In this document: positions 47,049 through 55,252 of the stretch, one piece after another
How the letters are laid out: each line of letters opens with the position of its first letter
Position numbering within the stretch: the first letter of the stretch is position 1
Source of the DNA: an uncultured Paraprevotella sp.
GTDB lineage: Bacteria > Bacteroidota > Bacteroidia > Bacteroidales > Bacteroidaceae
Assembly: GCA_944321565.1 (NCBI GenBank)
Contig: CALULT010000003.1
Span: 1-64,000 of the forward strand
Direction of reading: 5' to 3'
DNA: 64,000 bases
Program-made: the position numbers and the translations under genes
Notes under the pieces: model-generated
The model's input: only the letters and a program-made list of their open reading frames with translations
Databases searched by the model: none
What the model was told of the DNA's origin: nothing

Positions 47049-47116
47049 CTAAGAAAGTATCCTGTTGGCTGTCATGTCCTATGGGTTCCCTCTTCAAAAA
47101 TCCCTTTTCTAAAAAA

Positions 47117-47752
47117 TCAATATCCCAACTCTTCTCCCACGAGCACAACGATATGACGACCCGCCGGATGTGAATTGCGCAGGAAATGGATATAATTGCA
47201 GATGCAGTCGGACGAATTACAATTGTGGCACACACCATCGACCTGGCATGGCGTCTTGACGTCGAACCTGGCGGCATTTGTCGGGCTTGCCGTCGAACGG
47301 GCGCGTGCCAACGCACTCCCGACATCTTGCGTCACCTTGTTCAAACCTACAACAAAAATCACATGCTTCGGACCGAACGTGATAGCCGCCACGCGGTTAC
47401 CGTTGCCATCAATGTTGACCAACACACCGTCTTCGCTGATGGCATTGGTGCTCGCCAGGTAATAATCGGCCGAAAACGCCTCACGGTATATGCGCTGCAC
47501 TTCATCACTATTGGCGGCCTGGTCGCGGTCGAGCACCTTCAGTTTGCGTTTATGCAAAGCCGCGGTAAGCCCTATTTCGCGTATGGTCATCGACCCGCCC
47601 CACGTCACGCTGCTGCCGTCGGGAATCAGCGAAGAAACCATTTTCACAGCTTCCGCAGCCGTCGGGCAATAGAATGCCCTGAAGTTCCGGCGTTCCAAGT
47701 TCTTTATCATCCGTTGCGCTAGTCGTTCGTTGCGCGTTGCTTTTGGTGTCAT
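47117..47752 (-). CDS. LUD-domain protein (LutC/YkgG-like)
   Basis: 211 aa. One LUD (DUF162) domain with VTWGGSMTIREIGL, YYLASTNAISEDGVLVNIDG (the N/S-A-I-x-E-D/T-G signature) and FVVGLNKVTQDV. A C-terminal cysteine cluster, CQVDGVCHNCNSSDCICNY, is not typical of plain LutC and could hold an iron-sulfur cluster or zinc. No lutA/lutB genes are adjacent, so a role in lactate oxidation is not supported by context. The start is ATG 47752. Confidence 0.82.
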   Translation of the reverse strand: MTPKATRNERLAQRMIKNLERRNFRAFYCPTAAEAVKMVSSLIPDGSSVTWGGSMTIREIGLTAALHKRKLKVLDRDQAANSDEVQRIYREAFSADYYLASTNAISEDGVLVNIDGNGNRVAAITFGPKHVIFVVGLNKVTQDVGSALARARSTASPTNAARFDVKTPCQVDGVCHNCNSSDCICNYIHFLRNSHPAGRHIVVLVGEELGY

Positions 47753-47907
47753 CTTAATTTTTGTTTTTATGGTTTGGAAGCCGAAGTTAGAAAAAAATCC
47801 CCACTTCCCAATGATATGGCCGGCCTAAAATCTCGCCATTGGACGAAGTTTCCCGTAAAATAGCATTTATATCACGGTTGAATCCATGAATCCGGCAATT
47901 AATTGCT

Positions 47908-47915
47908 ACTTTTGT
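47908..47915 (+). promoter_or_regulatory. -7 element of the thioesterase gene
   Basis: TACTTTTG 23 bp before the start codon. The -33 is not clear. Confidence 0.45.
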
Positions 47916-47938
47916 GCCACATATTGTAAACTTACATC

Positions 47939-48331
47939 ATGCAAAAAATGGAAATAGGACTGACACACACTAGCACACTTGTCGTAGAAGACAAACATTT
48001 GGCCGTCCAGGTCGGTAGCGGAGACCTGGAAGTGCTGGCCACGCCGGCCATGATGGCACTGATGGAAAATGCCGCAATGATGGCAGTGAAAGACGAATTG
48101 GAGTCAGGCACCACCACCGTGGGCGGACAAATCTCATCCACGCACTTAAAACCCACGGCCAAAGGCCAGACAATCCAAGCCACAGCTGTCCTCACCGCCA
48201 TAGACCGTCGCAAACTGACTTTTAAAGTCTCCGCCAGCGACGGGAACGGGCTTATCGGCGAAGGCGAACATGTGCGTTTTATCGTGGATAAGGAAAAGTT
48301 CATGGGGAAACTGCAAGTTCCTGTCCTGTGA
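47939..48331 (+). CDS. Hotdog-fold thioesterase (FlK-like)
   Basis: 130 aa single hotdog domain. VLATPAMMALMENAAMMAV is the central-helix signature with the Glu/Asn pair used by FlK-like and YbgC-like acyl-CoA thioesterases, and STHLKPTAKGQTIQATAVLT is the following strand. It probably cleaves a CoA thioester; the substrate is unknown. Stand-alone gene with its own terminator. Confidence 0.82.
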   Translation: MQKMEIGLTHTSTLVVEDKHLAVQVGSGDLEVLATPAMMALMENAAMMAVKDELESGTTTVGGQISSTHLKPTAKGQTIQATAVLTAIDRRKLTFKVSASDGNGLIGEGEHVRFIVDKEKFMGKLQVPVL

Positions 48332-48353
48332 GCACCAAGGGATGAAAGCCATC

Positions 48354-48411
48354 CCGCCTGAAAGGCGGAAACACAAATAATCCCGGCAAGCCTCAAGAAC
48401 CTGCCGGGATT
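48354..48411. terminator. Tandem hairpins between convergent genes
   Basis: A small stem CCGCCT/AGGCGG (48354-48368) and a 10-bp stem (48379-48388 with 48402-48411) separate the thioesterase from the convergent lipoprotein gene. U-tracts are weak. Confidence 0.6.
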
Positions 48412-48428
48412 CGCATCTCTTATTAATT

Positions 48429-49184
48429 TCAAAGTTTGCCGCTCCATCCATCATATGGCAAGTTTACCACATCGTTCCAAATCCCACCGGATTCATAAGT
48501 ATATGTCGTGTCCCTCTCGTCTTCAGGTGCATATGGATCGAATTCCACGTCATAGTCCTGCAAATCAGTAAACATGAAATACACCCGGAACGCACCGACC
48601 CTGCGTTCCATCGTCAGGATTGTATTGTTAAGTTCCAACAAACTTGCCAAATCATAATTCCCTGCACTTCTGTATATTTCCTCATTTTTGTCGCGCGTCA
48701 GGACTGTTTGCCCTGTAATAGGAGAAGCATCCACAACGTGTCCCTCCCACTGTTCCGAAGCTTGCGAAGAAAGATACATTTGCTCATTCTTTTCAAACTC
48801 CACTGAGTCACCATTCAATGGATTGATGATAGTGAAATGGTCTTCGTAGTTGTTCACATGGAACTTGAACCCCTTGTCGCCACAACTTTCACATCCTTCC
48901 ACGTTGTCAAGGATAGGCAACTCTATATATTTGTTTGGATCTGTCACAGAATGGATGAACAAAGAAGAAGCGTCATAGGCATCTGTAAAAGCACCTTGCT
49001 CATCCATTGCCCGCGTCGCGACTTCACCTCCTTCTCCCCCTATCGCATTCAACCCTATTACACGTTCATAGCTTCCCGGTGCCACATACACGCCTGCCGC
49101 GCCCTCGTCATCATCGGAACAAGAAACACCCATGATTCCACACCACAAGAATACACCTATTAATGCTTTAGTTTTCATTTTCAT
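48429..49184 (-). CDS. Lipoprotein, possibly fimbrillin-related
   Basis: 251 aa from ATG 49184 (MKMKTKALIGVF), which has AAGGAAG before it; the longer frame begins with TTG inside the preceding gene. The lipobox GVSC|SDDDE, with acidic residues right after the Cys, is the surface-export pattern of Bacteroides lipoproteins. The body (GGEGGEVATRAMDEQGAFTD...SLFIHSVTD) faintly resembles Mfa-like/fimbrillin N-domains. A CESCG motif is present. The function is unknown; it may bind or assemble with a partner encoded elsewhere. Probably co-transcribed with the small protein upstream. Confidence 0.75.
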   Translation of the reverse strand: MKMKTKALIGVFLWCGIMGVSCSDDDEGAAGVYVAPGSYERVIGLNAIGGEGGEVATRAMDEQGAFTDAYDASSLFIHSVTDPNKYIELPILDNVEGCESCGDKGFKFHVNNYEDHFTIINPLNGDSVEFEKNEQMYLSSQASEQWEGHVVDASPITGQTVLTRDKNEEIYRSAGNYDLASLLELNNTILTMERRVGAFRVYFMFTDLQDYDVEFDPYAPEDERDTTYTYESGGIWNDVVNLPYDGWSGKL

Positions 49185-49198
49185 AAATTCTTCCTTTT

Positions 49199-49405
49199 TC
49201 AAAAACCACGACCTCGCTTGGCAACTTCTTCATCATAACTTTTCCAATCCAAATCGCCGCCGAACTGATTTAACCTAATATCTACGTGCCCACGCTCAGA
49301 CTTAATACATGCTTGCCGACGTGTTATCGCCGCAATGTTGTGCGTGAATTCAAACTCCACCTCTGTCAGCTTAGGTTTTTCGTAGAAATCTTTTTGTTGC
49401 TTCAT
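49199..49405 (-). CDS. Small protein (68 aa) with KPKLTEVEFEF start
   Basis: Starts at ATG 49405 (MKQQKDFYEKPKLTEVEFEF), nine bases after AAAGGAG. The N-terminal pattern Y-x-K-P-x-L-x-x-V-E-F is a hallmark of short Bacteroidales peptides seen upstream of secreted or lipoprotein genes; their role is not established to my knowledge. The remainder is charged with a single Cys (RRQACIKSERGH) and ends in KRGRGF. No signal peptide or membrane helix. The lipoprotein gene follows 14 bp later. Could be a leader-type or precursor peptide. Confidence 0.65.
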   Translation of the reverse strand: MKQQKDFYEKPKLTEVEFEFTHNIAAITRRQACIKSERGHVDIRLNQFGGDLDWKSYDEEVAKRGRGF

Positions 49406-49444
49406 ACTATTCACTCCTTTTAAATCAGGCGCAAAATAAACATA

Positions 49445-49488
49445 TTGTCAGGACAAGGTATGCGCACATTGTCAGGAATGAATGACAA
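49445..49488. promoter_or_regulatory. Possible operator: repeated TTGTCAGGA
   Basis: TTGTCAGGA occurs at 49445-49453 and 49469-49477, and each is part of an inverted repeat (TTGTCAGGACAA; TTGTCA with TGACAA at 49469-49488). It lies 40 to 80 bp upstream of the small-protein/lipoprotein genes. No clean promoter was identified here. Confidence 0.35.
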
Positions 49489-49623
49489 ATCGTCCATATT
49501 GCCTGATGGGAAAATCAAGCGGGGGGGAGAACAAATGCTGTTTTCTTCCTATTCCCGTTTCCATCTTGTCCGATCCGATGTAAACAGGGAGATAAGAAAC
49601 TTTTGTTGTGCGGCAAAAAGAAA

Positions 49624-49661
49624 ATCCAACGTCATCGCTTATATGATTGATGACGTTGGAT
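49624..49661 (-). terminator. Terminator of the cysteine desulfidase operon
   Basis: Thirteen-bp perfect stem (49624-49636 with 49649-49661) followed on the minus strand by TTTTCTTTTT. Classic Rho-independent form. Confidence 0.85.
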
Positions 49662-49687
49662 ATGGAATTTCAGGGTACGTTTCCCTC

Positions 49688-50983
49688 TTATGAAGTTTTG
49701 TGCGTCATGATTTCAAGCACCTTGCGGTCGGTCTCGTTCATTGCCTCGGCTCCTATGCTCGTGAGGTTATGGATGCTTTGATCCACATCATCGTCAATAA
49801 TGCCTTCCACGCTGCTCACACACTTCTGCTGCATGGCCAACATGGCCGAAAGTACTGCCGTGGAGACCCCGCTGGTCAGCTTCAGGGCGCAACTTGGTTT
49901 GGCACCGTCGCATATCATTCCCGTCAGGTTGGCAATCATGTTTTTTACCGCAAAGGACACTTGTTCATAATTCCCGCCCATGAGATAGGTGATGCCACAA
50001 CTGGATCCGGTGGAAGCCACCACGCATCCGCACAAAGCGGACAACACGCCAAGGCTCTGCTTGATGTATATCGCCGTGAGGTGGCTCAGCATGAGTGCGC
50101 GTGTCAATTCTTCGTCCGTGTTGTGATTCTCTTCGGCAAAGACCACGACCGGCATAGTGGCACATATTCCCTGGTTGCCGCTCCCGGAGTTGCTCATCAC
50201 CGGAATCATGGCGCCCGCCATACGCGCATCGCAAGCACATGATGTGGCAGAAAGGATGTGGGAGAATATGTTGTCCCCCATGATGCCACGCCCCAACGGG
50301 CGGGAAAGCGTCTTGCCCAATTCGTGCCCGTAGCATCCTTTCAATGCCTGTGCCGAAGCTGCTTCGTTCAGTGTGCGCGCCTCACGGATGAACTCAATCT
50401 CTTCCAACGGCGTTTCCATGGCAAAGTCATAGACCTTTCGCAAATTCAGCACGCACTCTTCTTCCTCCGATTCGCCGGAATCCGGCACACGTTCGTCCAC
50501 CAGCACCTTCCCGTCGCAAGCCACATAAACGAAATGTGTGTGCTTGCCGGCTATTATCGCCGTGGCTTCATGGCCGTCTTTTCCCGTTACGTTCACTTCT
50601 GCATATAGCTTTTCGGTAATATCTTCTTTTAGCGCGATTTTGATACGCCGTTCCGCGATATACTGTTTGCCTCGTTCCACGTCGGCCGGCGTGATATCTT
50701 TCAACACTTCAAGCTGATAAGACGACTTCCCTGCCAACACGCCTAATGCCACCGCAATGGGCAGGCCCACCATTCCTGTGCCGGGAATGCCTACGCCCAT
50801 GGCGTTTTTCAGGATATTCGCGCTCAGGAGCACATTGACTTTTTCCGGTCTTTCCCCCAATACTTCTGCCGCACGTGCGGCACACAATGCCACGCATATC
50901 GGTTCTGTGCAACCAATGGCCGGCACGACCTGTTGCTTGACCAACCGTATGATACGATTCCTTTCCTCTTTATTTAATGTCAT
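49688..50983 (-). CDS. L-cysteine desulfidase / UPF0597 family (CyuA-like)
   Basis: 431 aa. The N-terminal GCTEPICVAL with Cys25 is the family signature; later cysteines in ATSCACDARM, TGSSCGITYL and MICDGAKPSCALKL include candidates for the remaining cluster ligands. Members are oxygen-sensitive [4Fe-4S] enzymes that break down L-cysteine to pyruvate, ammonia and sulfide, and are related to serine dehydratase. Such an enzyme would be a source of H2S. It starts 24 bp after an acidic protein of unknown function. Confidence 0.87.
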   Translation of the reverse strand: MTLNKEERNRIIRLVKQQVVPAIGCTEPICVALCAARAAEVLGERPEKVNVLLSANILKNAMGVGIPGTGMVGLPIAVALGVLAGKSSYQLEVLKDITPADVERGKQYIAERRIKIALKEDITEKLYAEVNVTGKDGHEATAIIAGKHTHFVYVACDGKVLVDERVPDSGESEEEECVLNLRKVYDFAMETPLEEIEFIREARTLNEAASAQALKGCYGHELGKTLSRPLGRGIMGDNIFSHILSATSCACDARMAGAMIPVMSNSGSGNQGICATMPVVVFAEENHNTDEELTRALMLSHLTAIYIKQSLGVLSALCGCVVASTGSSCGITYLMGGNYEQVSFAVKNMIANLTGMICDGAKPSCALKLTSGVSTAVLSAMLAMQQKCVSSVEGIIDDDVDQSIHNLTSIGAEAMNETDRKVLEIMTHKTS

Positions 50984-51007
50984 TACTGGTTATTATCAAA
51001 AAAAGTC

Positions 51008-51796
51008 TTATTCATCTACCAAATCGTCTTCCACGTCCTTGATGTCGGCCTCGGGCGTATAGCTCTCGTAGAACGTTTCATCGGGCGTTTCATCCTCGTC
51101 AACGTCCTCGTCTTCATCCACTCTTTCTTCCACCTCTTCGTCGTCCTCTTCGTCGTCCTCGTCCCTCACTTTCCGATTGCCGTTTTCGTCGTATCCGGCT
51201 CCGGACATAAAGCGCAGCTTCTCCATCGGTTCGCATTTCTTGGCAAAGATGGCTTCAATCCATGTTCCCTTGCTTATTTCCAAAACCTCATACCCATCGG
51301 CCACTTTCCGTTCCAGTGTTCCTCCGGGAGCATGGATGCGTGATGCCGGCAAGGTCGTCGTGCTAATGTCAAACGCAGACTCTATGATATCCCTGATGGT
51401 CAATGATATGGATTCCCATCCGCCACCGAAATTGGCTTCAATTAATGAAAGCAACTGTGCAGCCGTGATGTGCTTGATGTTTTCGTATGACAAATCGGTT
51501 ATCTGGCGAATCGTTTTCTTCCGGATTGCAATGGCATCCTTATATTTGCCCGCTCCAGGCAAAATGACGTATTCCCCAGTGCCATAACGTTTCACTTCGC
51601 GTTCATCTTTCGGGTCGAAATGATAAACATCAAAAGCCAAACGGATTATATTCAACACTTTTTCTTCCGATGAAGCAAAATCCTCGTCTTTTATGTCTTT
51701 CTGCCACAAATCCAAAAGTTCCTGTCCGTCCACGCCCCATACATTGCTGGAATTCAGGTCAAGAACAGAATCTAAGTAGTAATTCTTCTTTTGCAT
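51008..51796 (-). CDS. Hypothetical protein with very acidic C-terminus
   Basis: 262 aa, not recognised. The N-terminal 190 residues look globular (SSNVWGVDGQELLDLWQKDI, LDISTTTLPASRIHAPGGTL). From about 205 the chain is a low-complexity acidic tail (RDEDDEEDDEEVEERVDEDE and more) of about 55 residues. No signal peptide. First gene of a two-gene unit with the cysteine desulfidase, with a good promoter just before it. The acidic tail could bind cations, nucleic-acid-binding proteins or ribosomes; no role is assigned. Confidence 0.7.
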   Translation of the reverse strand: MQKKNYYLDSVLDLNSSNVWGVDGQELLDLWQKDIKDEDFASSEEKVLNIIRLAFDVYHFDPKDEREVKRYGTGEYVILPGAGKYKDAIAIRKKTIRQITDLSYENIKHITAAQLLSLIEANFGGGWESISLTIRDIIESAFDISTTTLPASRIHAPGGTLERKVADGYEVLEISKGTWIEAIFAKKCEPMEKLRFMSGAGYDENGNRKVRDEDDEEDDEEVEERVDEDEDVDEDETPDETFYESYTPEADIKDVEDDLVDE

Positions 51797-51821
51797 AATA
51801 TAACCTCAATGATTTTTTTGG

Positions 51822-51851
51822 CAAAAGTAATAAAATAAATACGTTTCGCAA
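51822..51851 (-). promoter_or_regulatory. Promoter of the acidic protein-desulfidase operon
   Basis: On the minus strand TTG (51849-51851), 19 bp, TACTTTTG (51822-51829). Confidence 0.65.
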
Positions 51852-51904
51852 CAATGATTTTAAGAAAAGGAGAAGAATCTTCTCAAAAAAATACGTGGAA
51901 CGAA

Positions 51905-51941
51905 ATTGTCCGGCCAAAAGAAAAAACTCCGGCCGGACAAT
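51905..51941 (-). terminator. Terminator of feoAB
   Basis: Eleven-bp GC-rich stem (51905-51915 with 51931-51941) just after the feoAB stop; TTTCG follows on the minus strand. Confidence 0.75.
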
Positions 51942-51962
51942 AGGACTTGGGAAAGAAACCGG

Positions 51963-54353
51963 TTACATCCACATTTGGCATAAATGATAGACCGCGAACG
52001 AAAGCAACCAGGCTATGCAAATCGTGTAAACGGCTGAAAAAAGTGCCCATTTCCAACCGCCGCTTTCCTGTTTTATGGCCACAAACGTGGCAATACATGG
52101 AAAGTAGAGCAACACGAACACCATATAGGCCATGGCCGAAGCGGGAGACATGGACAGCCGCAACGCACGTTGCAGGCGCGTGTCGCCATTTCCGCCGTCC
52201 ACAGTTTCCTCGTCTGCATACATTACCCCCAGCGTACTGACCACCAATTCTTTCGCGCCGATGCCGGAAAGCAAGCCTGTGCTCATTTTCCAGTCGAAGC
52301 CCAACGGGCTGAACACAGGTTCGATAGCCTTGCCGACGCGCCCGATGTAGGAGTTTTCCTGCTGCTCGGACACCGTGGCATAGTTGTCGTGGTTCGGGAA
52401 ATAGCCCAAGAACCAAATCAACACGGAACAAACCAAAATGATCCCGCTCATCTTGTGCAGATATTGCTTTCCCTTTTCCCATGTATGCCGGAACACCGAC
52501 TTGGCCGTGGGAATCCTGTAGGGAGGAAGTTCCATGACGAATGGCAACTCCTCGTCTTTTACGAAACGCCCTATGACGTGGGCCGACAACACGGCCACGA
52601 GTATGCCAAACACATACAACCCCAGCAGCACGACACTGGCATACCCCGGGAAAAACAATCCGGCCAAAAGGATATATAAAGGAAGACGCCCCGTGCACGA
52701 CATGAAAGGAATGACCAGCATCGTAATCAAACGGCTCCTGCGGCTTTCGATGGTGCGGGTGGCCATCACGGCCGGCACATTGCAGCCAAAGCCCATGATC
52801 ATCGGGATGAAAGACTTCCCGTGAAGGCCTATCTTGTGCATGATTTTGTCCATGATGAAAGCCGCACGGGCCATGTAGCCGGAATCCTCAAGCAAGGAAA
52901 TGAAGAGGTAGAGGATCACGATATTGGGCAAGAACACCAGCACACTGCCCACACCGCCGATAATCCCGTCCACGACCAAGTCCTTCAGCATTCCTTCGGA
53001 CATGCCGACTCCAACCCAATCGCCAATCTTCGCCACGAACCATTCAATCCACTCCATCGGATATTCCCCCAGGGTGAAAGTCCCTTGGAATATCGCGTAG
53101 AGCAGGAAAAAGAAAAGCGGGAAGGCCAACCACTTATGGGTCACCACGGCATCAATCCGGTCGGTCAGCGTACGTTTCGAAGCCGTAGCCTGCGGAGAAG
53201 GCCGATAGGTCTCTTTCAACGCGCCTTGCACAAAAGCATATTTTGCATCGACCAAAGCGGATTCCAGCGAAGTGTGCCACAATTCTTCTATGCGTTTTCC
53301 CTCCTCGTAACGGGCCGAAATCAGTTCGTCACGGAAGGGAAGGCCTTCCAACAACCCTTCCACGTCCTTGTCGTGTTCCAAATACTTGATGGACAAGAAA
53401 CGCGTGGAATACCGATGCTTTATGGCGTCGTTCCGGCGGATAATCCGTTGGACATGCCCGATGCTGCGCTCCAGGTCCTCGCCATGATTGATATGGAGAT
53501 GACGGCAAAGCAGCGGTTTTTTCCGTTCATAGACGTGGATGATGGTGTCGAACAAGTGGTTCACGCCCTCACCTGTCCTACTGACGGTAGGCACCACAGG
53601 CATGCCCAAAAGTTCCCCAAGCCGTTGCAAGTCCAAGCTGTCTCCACGCTTGCGGAACTCATCGTGCATGTTGAGCGCCATGACCACCCTCAAGTCCATG
53701 TCTATGAGTTGTGTCGTCAAATAGAGGTTACGTTCAAGGTTGGTGCTGTCCACCACGTTGACCACCACGTCCGGAATGTCTTCCACCAGGCTTTTCCTGA
53801 CGTACAACTCCTCCGGGCTATAAGCCGAAAGCGAATAAGTCCCCGGCAAGTCCACCAATGCTATTTTATAGCCTCCGTATTCAAAAATGCCTTCCTTGGC
53901 ATCCACCGTCACTCCGCTGTAATTGCCCACATGTTCGTGTGCTCCGGAAGCCACGTTGAACAAAGATGTTTTCCCGCAATTCGGATTGCCGACCAAAGCT
54001 ACGCGTATGACATGCTTCCTCTCTTCGGCCACCCGTTCCATCTCTTCCTCGACAAACCTGGCATCATCACATCCCGAAACGTCAATGGACAATTCCGTCT
54101 TTCGTTCGGCCCTCATCCGTTTGGCTTCTTCCTCGCCCACGACTTCGATGCGGTCCGCCTCCTCGCGCCTTAGCGAAATCTTATAACCGATGATTTCATA
54201 TTCGATAGGGTCCTGCAAAGGCGCGTTCAACACGACCCTCACTTTGTTTCCAAAGACAAATCCCATCTCGATGATGCGCCGCTGGAAACTTCCCCGCCCG
54301 TGCACTTTCACCACGATGCCATATTCCCCGGTTTTCAATTCAGACAATCTCAT
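51963..54353 (-). CDS. feoB: Fused FeoA-FeoB ferrous iron transporter
   Basis: 796 aa from ATG 54353 (MRLSELKTGEYG); the frame runs 29 codons further up but across the promoter. The N-terminal FeoA SH3-like domain (about 1-75) is followed by a linker and the FeoB G domain, with G1 VGNPNCGKTSLFN, G2 NYSGVTVDAKEG, G3 DLPGTYSLSAYS and G4 NMHDE. Then come the GDI helices and two Gate motifs in the membrane part (about 385-796), including FIPMIMGFGCNVPAVMATR. It imports Fe2+ across the inner membrane. FeoA-FeoB fusion is usual in Bacteroides. Confidence 0.95.
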   Translation of the reverse strand: MRLSELKTGEYGIVVKVHGRGSFQRRIIEMGFVFGNKVRVVLNAPLQDPIEYEIIGYKISLRREEADRIEVVGEEEAKRMRAERKTELSIDVSGCDDARFVEEEMERVAEERKHVIRVALVGNPNCGKTSLFNVASGAHEHVGNYSGVTVDAKEGIFEYGGYKIALVDLPGTYSLSAYSPEELYVRKSLVEDIPDVVVNVVDSTNLERNLYLTTQLIDMDLRVVMALNMHDEFRKRGDSLDLQRLGELLGMPVVPTVSRTGEGVNHLFDTIIHVYERKKPLLCRHLHINHGEDLERSIGHVQRIIRRNDAIKHRYSTRFLSIKYLEHDKDVEGLLEGLPFRDELISARYEEGKRIEELWHTSLESALVDAKYAFVQGALKETYRPSPQATASKRTLTDRIDAVVTHKWLAFPLFFFLLYAIFQGTFTLGEYPMEWIEWFVAKIGDWVGVGMSEGMLKDLVVDGIIGGVGSVLVFLPNIVILYLFISLLEDSGYMARAAFIMDKIMHKIGLHGKSFIPMIMGFGCNVPAVMATRTIESRRSRLITMLVIPFMSCTGRLPLYILLAGLFFPGYASVVLLGLYVFGILVAVLSAHVIGRFVKDEELPFVMELPPYRIPTAKSVFRHTWEKGKQYLHKMSGIILVCSVLIWFLGYFPNHDNYATVSEQQENSYIGRVGKAIEPVFSPLGFDWKMSTGLLSGIGAKELVVSTLGVMYADEETVDGGNGDTRLQRALRLSMSPASAMAYMVFVLLYFPCIATFVAIKQESGGWKWALFSAVYTICIAWLLSFAVYHLCQMWM

Positions 54354-54380
54354 ATATCCCACTGTTCCTCCTTTTCGATG

Positions 54381-54410
54381 CAAAATTAAGCAAAAACATC
54401 CACAACCAAA
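54381..54410 (-). promoter_or_regulatory. Promoter of feoAB
   Basis: On the minus strand TTTG (54407-54410), 18 bp, TAATTTTG (54381-54388). No Fur box was found by eye. Confidence 0.6.
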
Positions 54411-54527
54411 TTGCACAATCGGACTTTTCCTGAAAAACATTTGGCCGGAAAAAATAAAGGATGCACCCGAAAGCGCACCCTTTTCCGCATTTTTCCTTTA
54501 TTTATCCACTCCTTATTTTCTTTATTC

Positions 54528-55079
54528 TTATTCTTCGTCAGGGTTCATTCCCAAATAGGAACACGTGAAATTCTTTCCTTTGATGGACGGGAATTGGCTT
54601 CGCGGGTCCACATCCTGGCGCGAACGCAAATGGTCCACAATCCGGTTGTAACATTCCTGCACATTACGCGCCTTGCACCTTGCCTTGAACCGGGTGTCTT
54701 TATATTGAAATTTTCCTGTTCCCGGTATGGGCACGACTCTCTTGAACAGGATTTCACCTTCATACCATCCTGCCCTGTCTTTTACAAAGGGAGCGGCCAC
54801 AGAGGGCTTTTCCGAACTTTCCGCCACGGTCTGGGTCTTTCCGCCATTCACTTTAAACTCGGCCAAAGTGGAAGCCGTCGTCTTGATTGCAATAAAATAA
54901 ACGCGTGGACGCACTTTGTAGCGTTTCGGATAAGGCATCGGACTTTCCATGTATTGGCACAAGTCTTTCTTCAACGCTTCGTCCACCGTTATTCCCGGCA
55001 AAGAAGACAAAAAATCAAATGCCTCTTCAGGCGATGTTACCACGCATTCTTCGTCAAAATAGCGAATATATAAATTCAT
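54528..55079 (-). CDS. Hypothetical protein, 183 aa
   Basis: Starts at ATG 55079 (MNLYIRYFDEECVV); one codon earlier is TTG. Not recognised. The first 50 residues look like a small helical domain (SPEEAFDFLSSLPGITVDEA), then RPRVYFIAIKT, a linker, and from about 105 WYEGEILFKRVVPIP with RFKARCKARNVQECYNRIVDHLRSR, which resembles a small nucleic-acid-binding fold. No signal peptide. Its leader has an unusual palindromic structure. Probably a conserved Bacteroidales cytoplasmic protein. Confidence 0.7.
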   Translation of the reverse strand: MNLYIRYFDEECVVTSPEEAFDFLSSLPGITVDEALKKDLCQYMESPMPYPKRYKVRPRVYFIAIKTTASTLAEFKVNGGKTQTVAESSEKPSVAAPFVKDRAGWYEGEILFKRVVPIPGTGKFQYKDTRFKARCKARNVQECYNRIVDHLRSRQDVDPRSQFPSIKGKNFTCSYLGMNPDEE

Positions 55080-55106
55080 CAATTCAAAATATAAATAAAA
55101 CTACTA

Positions 55107-55153
55107 AAAACAGCTGCAATTATGCGCACATAATTTCTTTAAAACAGCTGCAA
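55107..55153 (-). promoter_or_regulatory. Structured leader with paired repeats
   Basis: AAAACAGCTGCAA occurs twice (55107-55119 and 55141-55153) on either side of the inverted repeat AATTATG-CGCA-CATAATT (55118-55135). It lies between the promoter and the start of the 183-aa protein gene, so it would be in the mRNA leader. Confidence 0.5.
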
Positions 55154-55182
55154 AATTAGCGAAAATCCGGCATTTCGGCAAA
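55151..55182 (-). promoter_or_regulatory. Promoter of the 183-aa protein gene
   Basis: On the minus strand TTTG (55179-55182), 20 bp, TAATTTTG (55151-55158). Confidence 0.7.
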
Positions 55183-55221
55183 TTTTTCCTTGCCGAATCG
55201 CCATGTAAATGAATTAATACA

Positions 55222-55229
55222 TAACTTTG
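55222..55229 (+). promoter_or_regulatory. -7 element of the BASS transporter gene
   Basis: TAACTTTG 23 bp before the ATG at 55253; no -33 at proper spacing. Confidence 0.45.
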
Positions 55230-55252
55230 CAGGAACTTTTTCGACAAATAGG

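Noticed and set aside
49445..49693. 82-aa plus-strand frame between the peptide gene and the desulfidase
   Set aside because: Crosses the desulfidase terminator stem and its stop; no support.
52821..54173. 450-aa plus-strand frame inside feoAB
   Set aside because: Long but entirely antisense to the unmistakable FeoB G domain and membrane region; His/Gln/Val-rich shadow composition.
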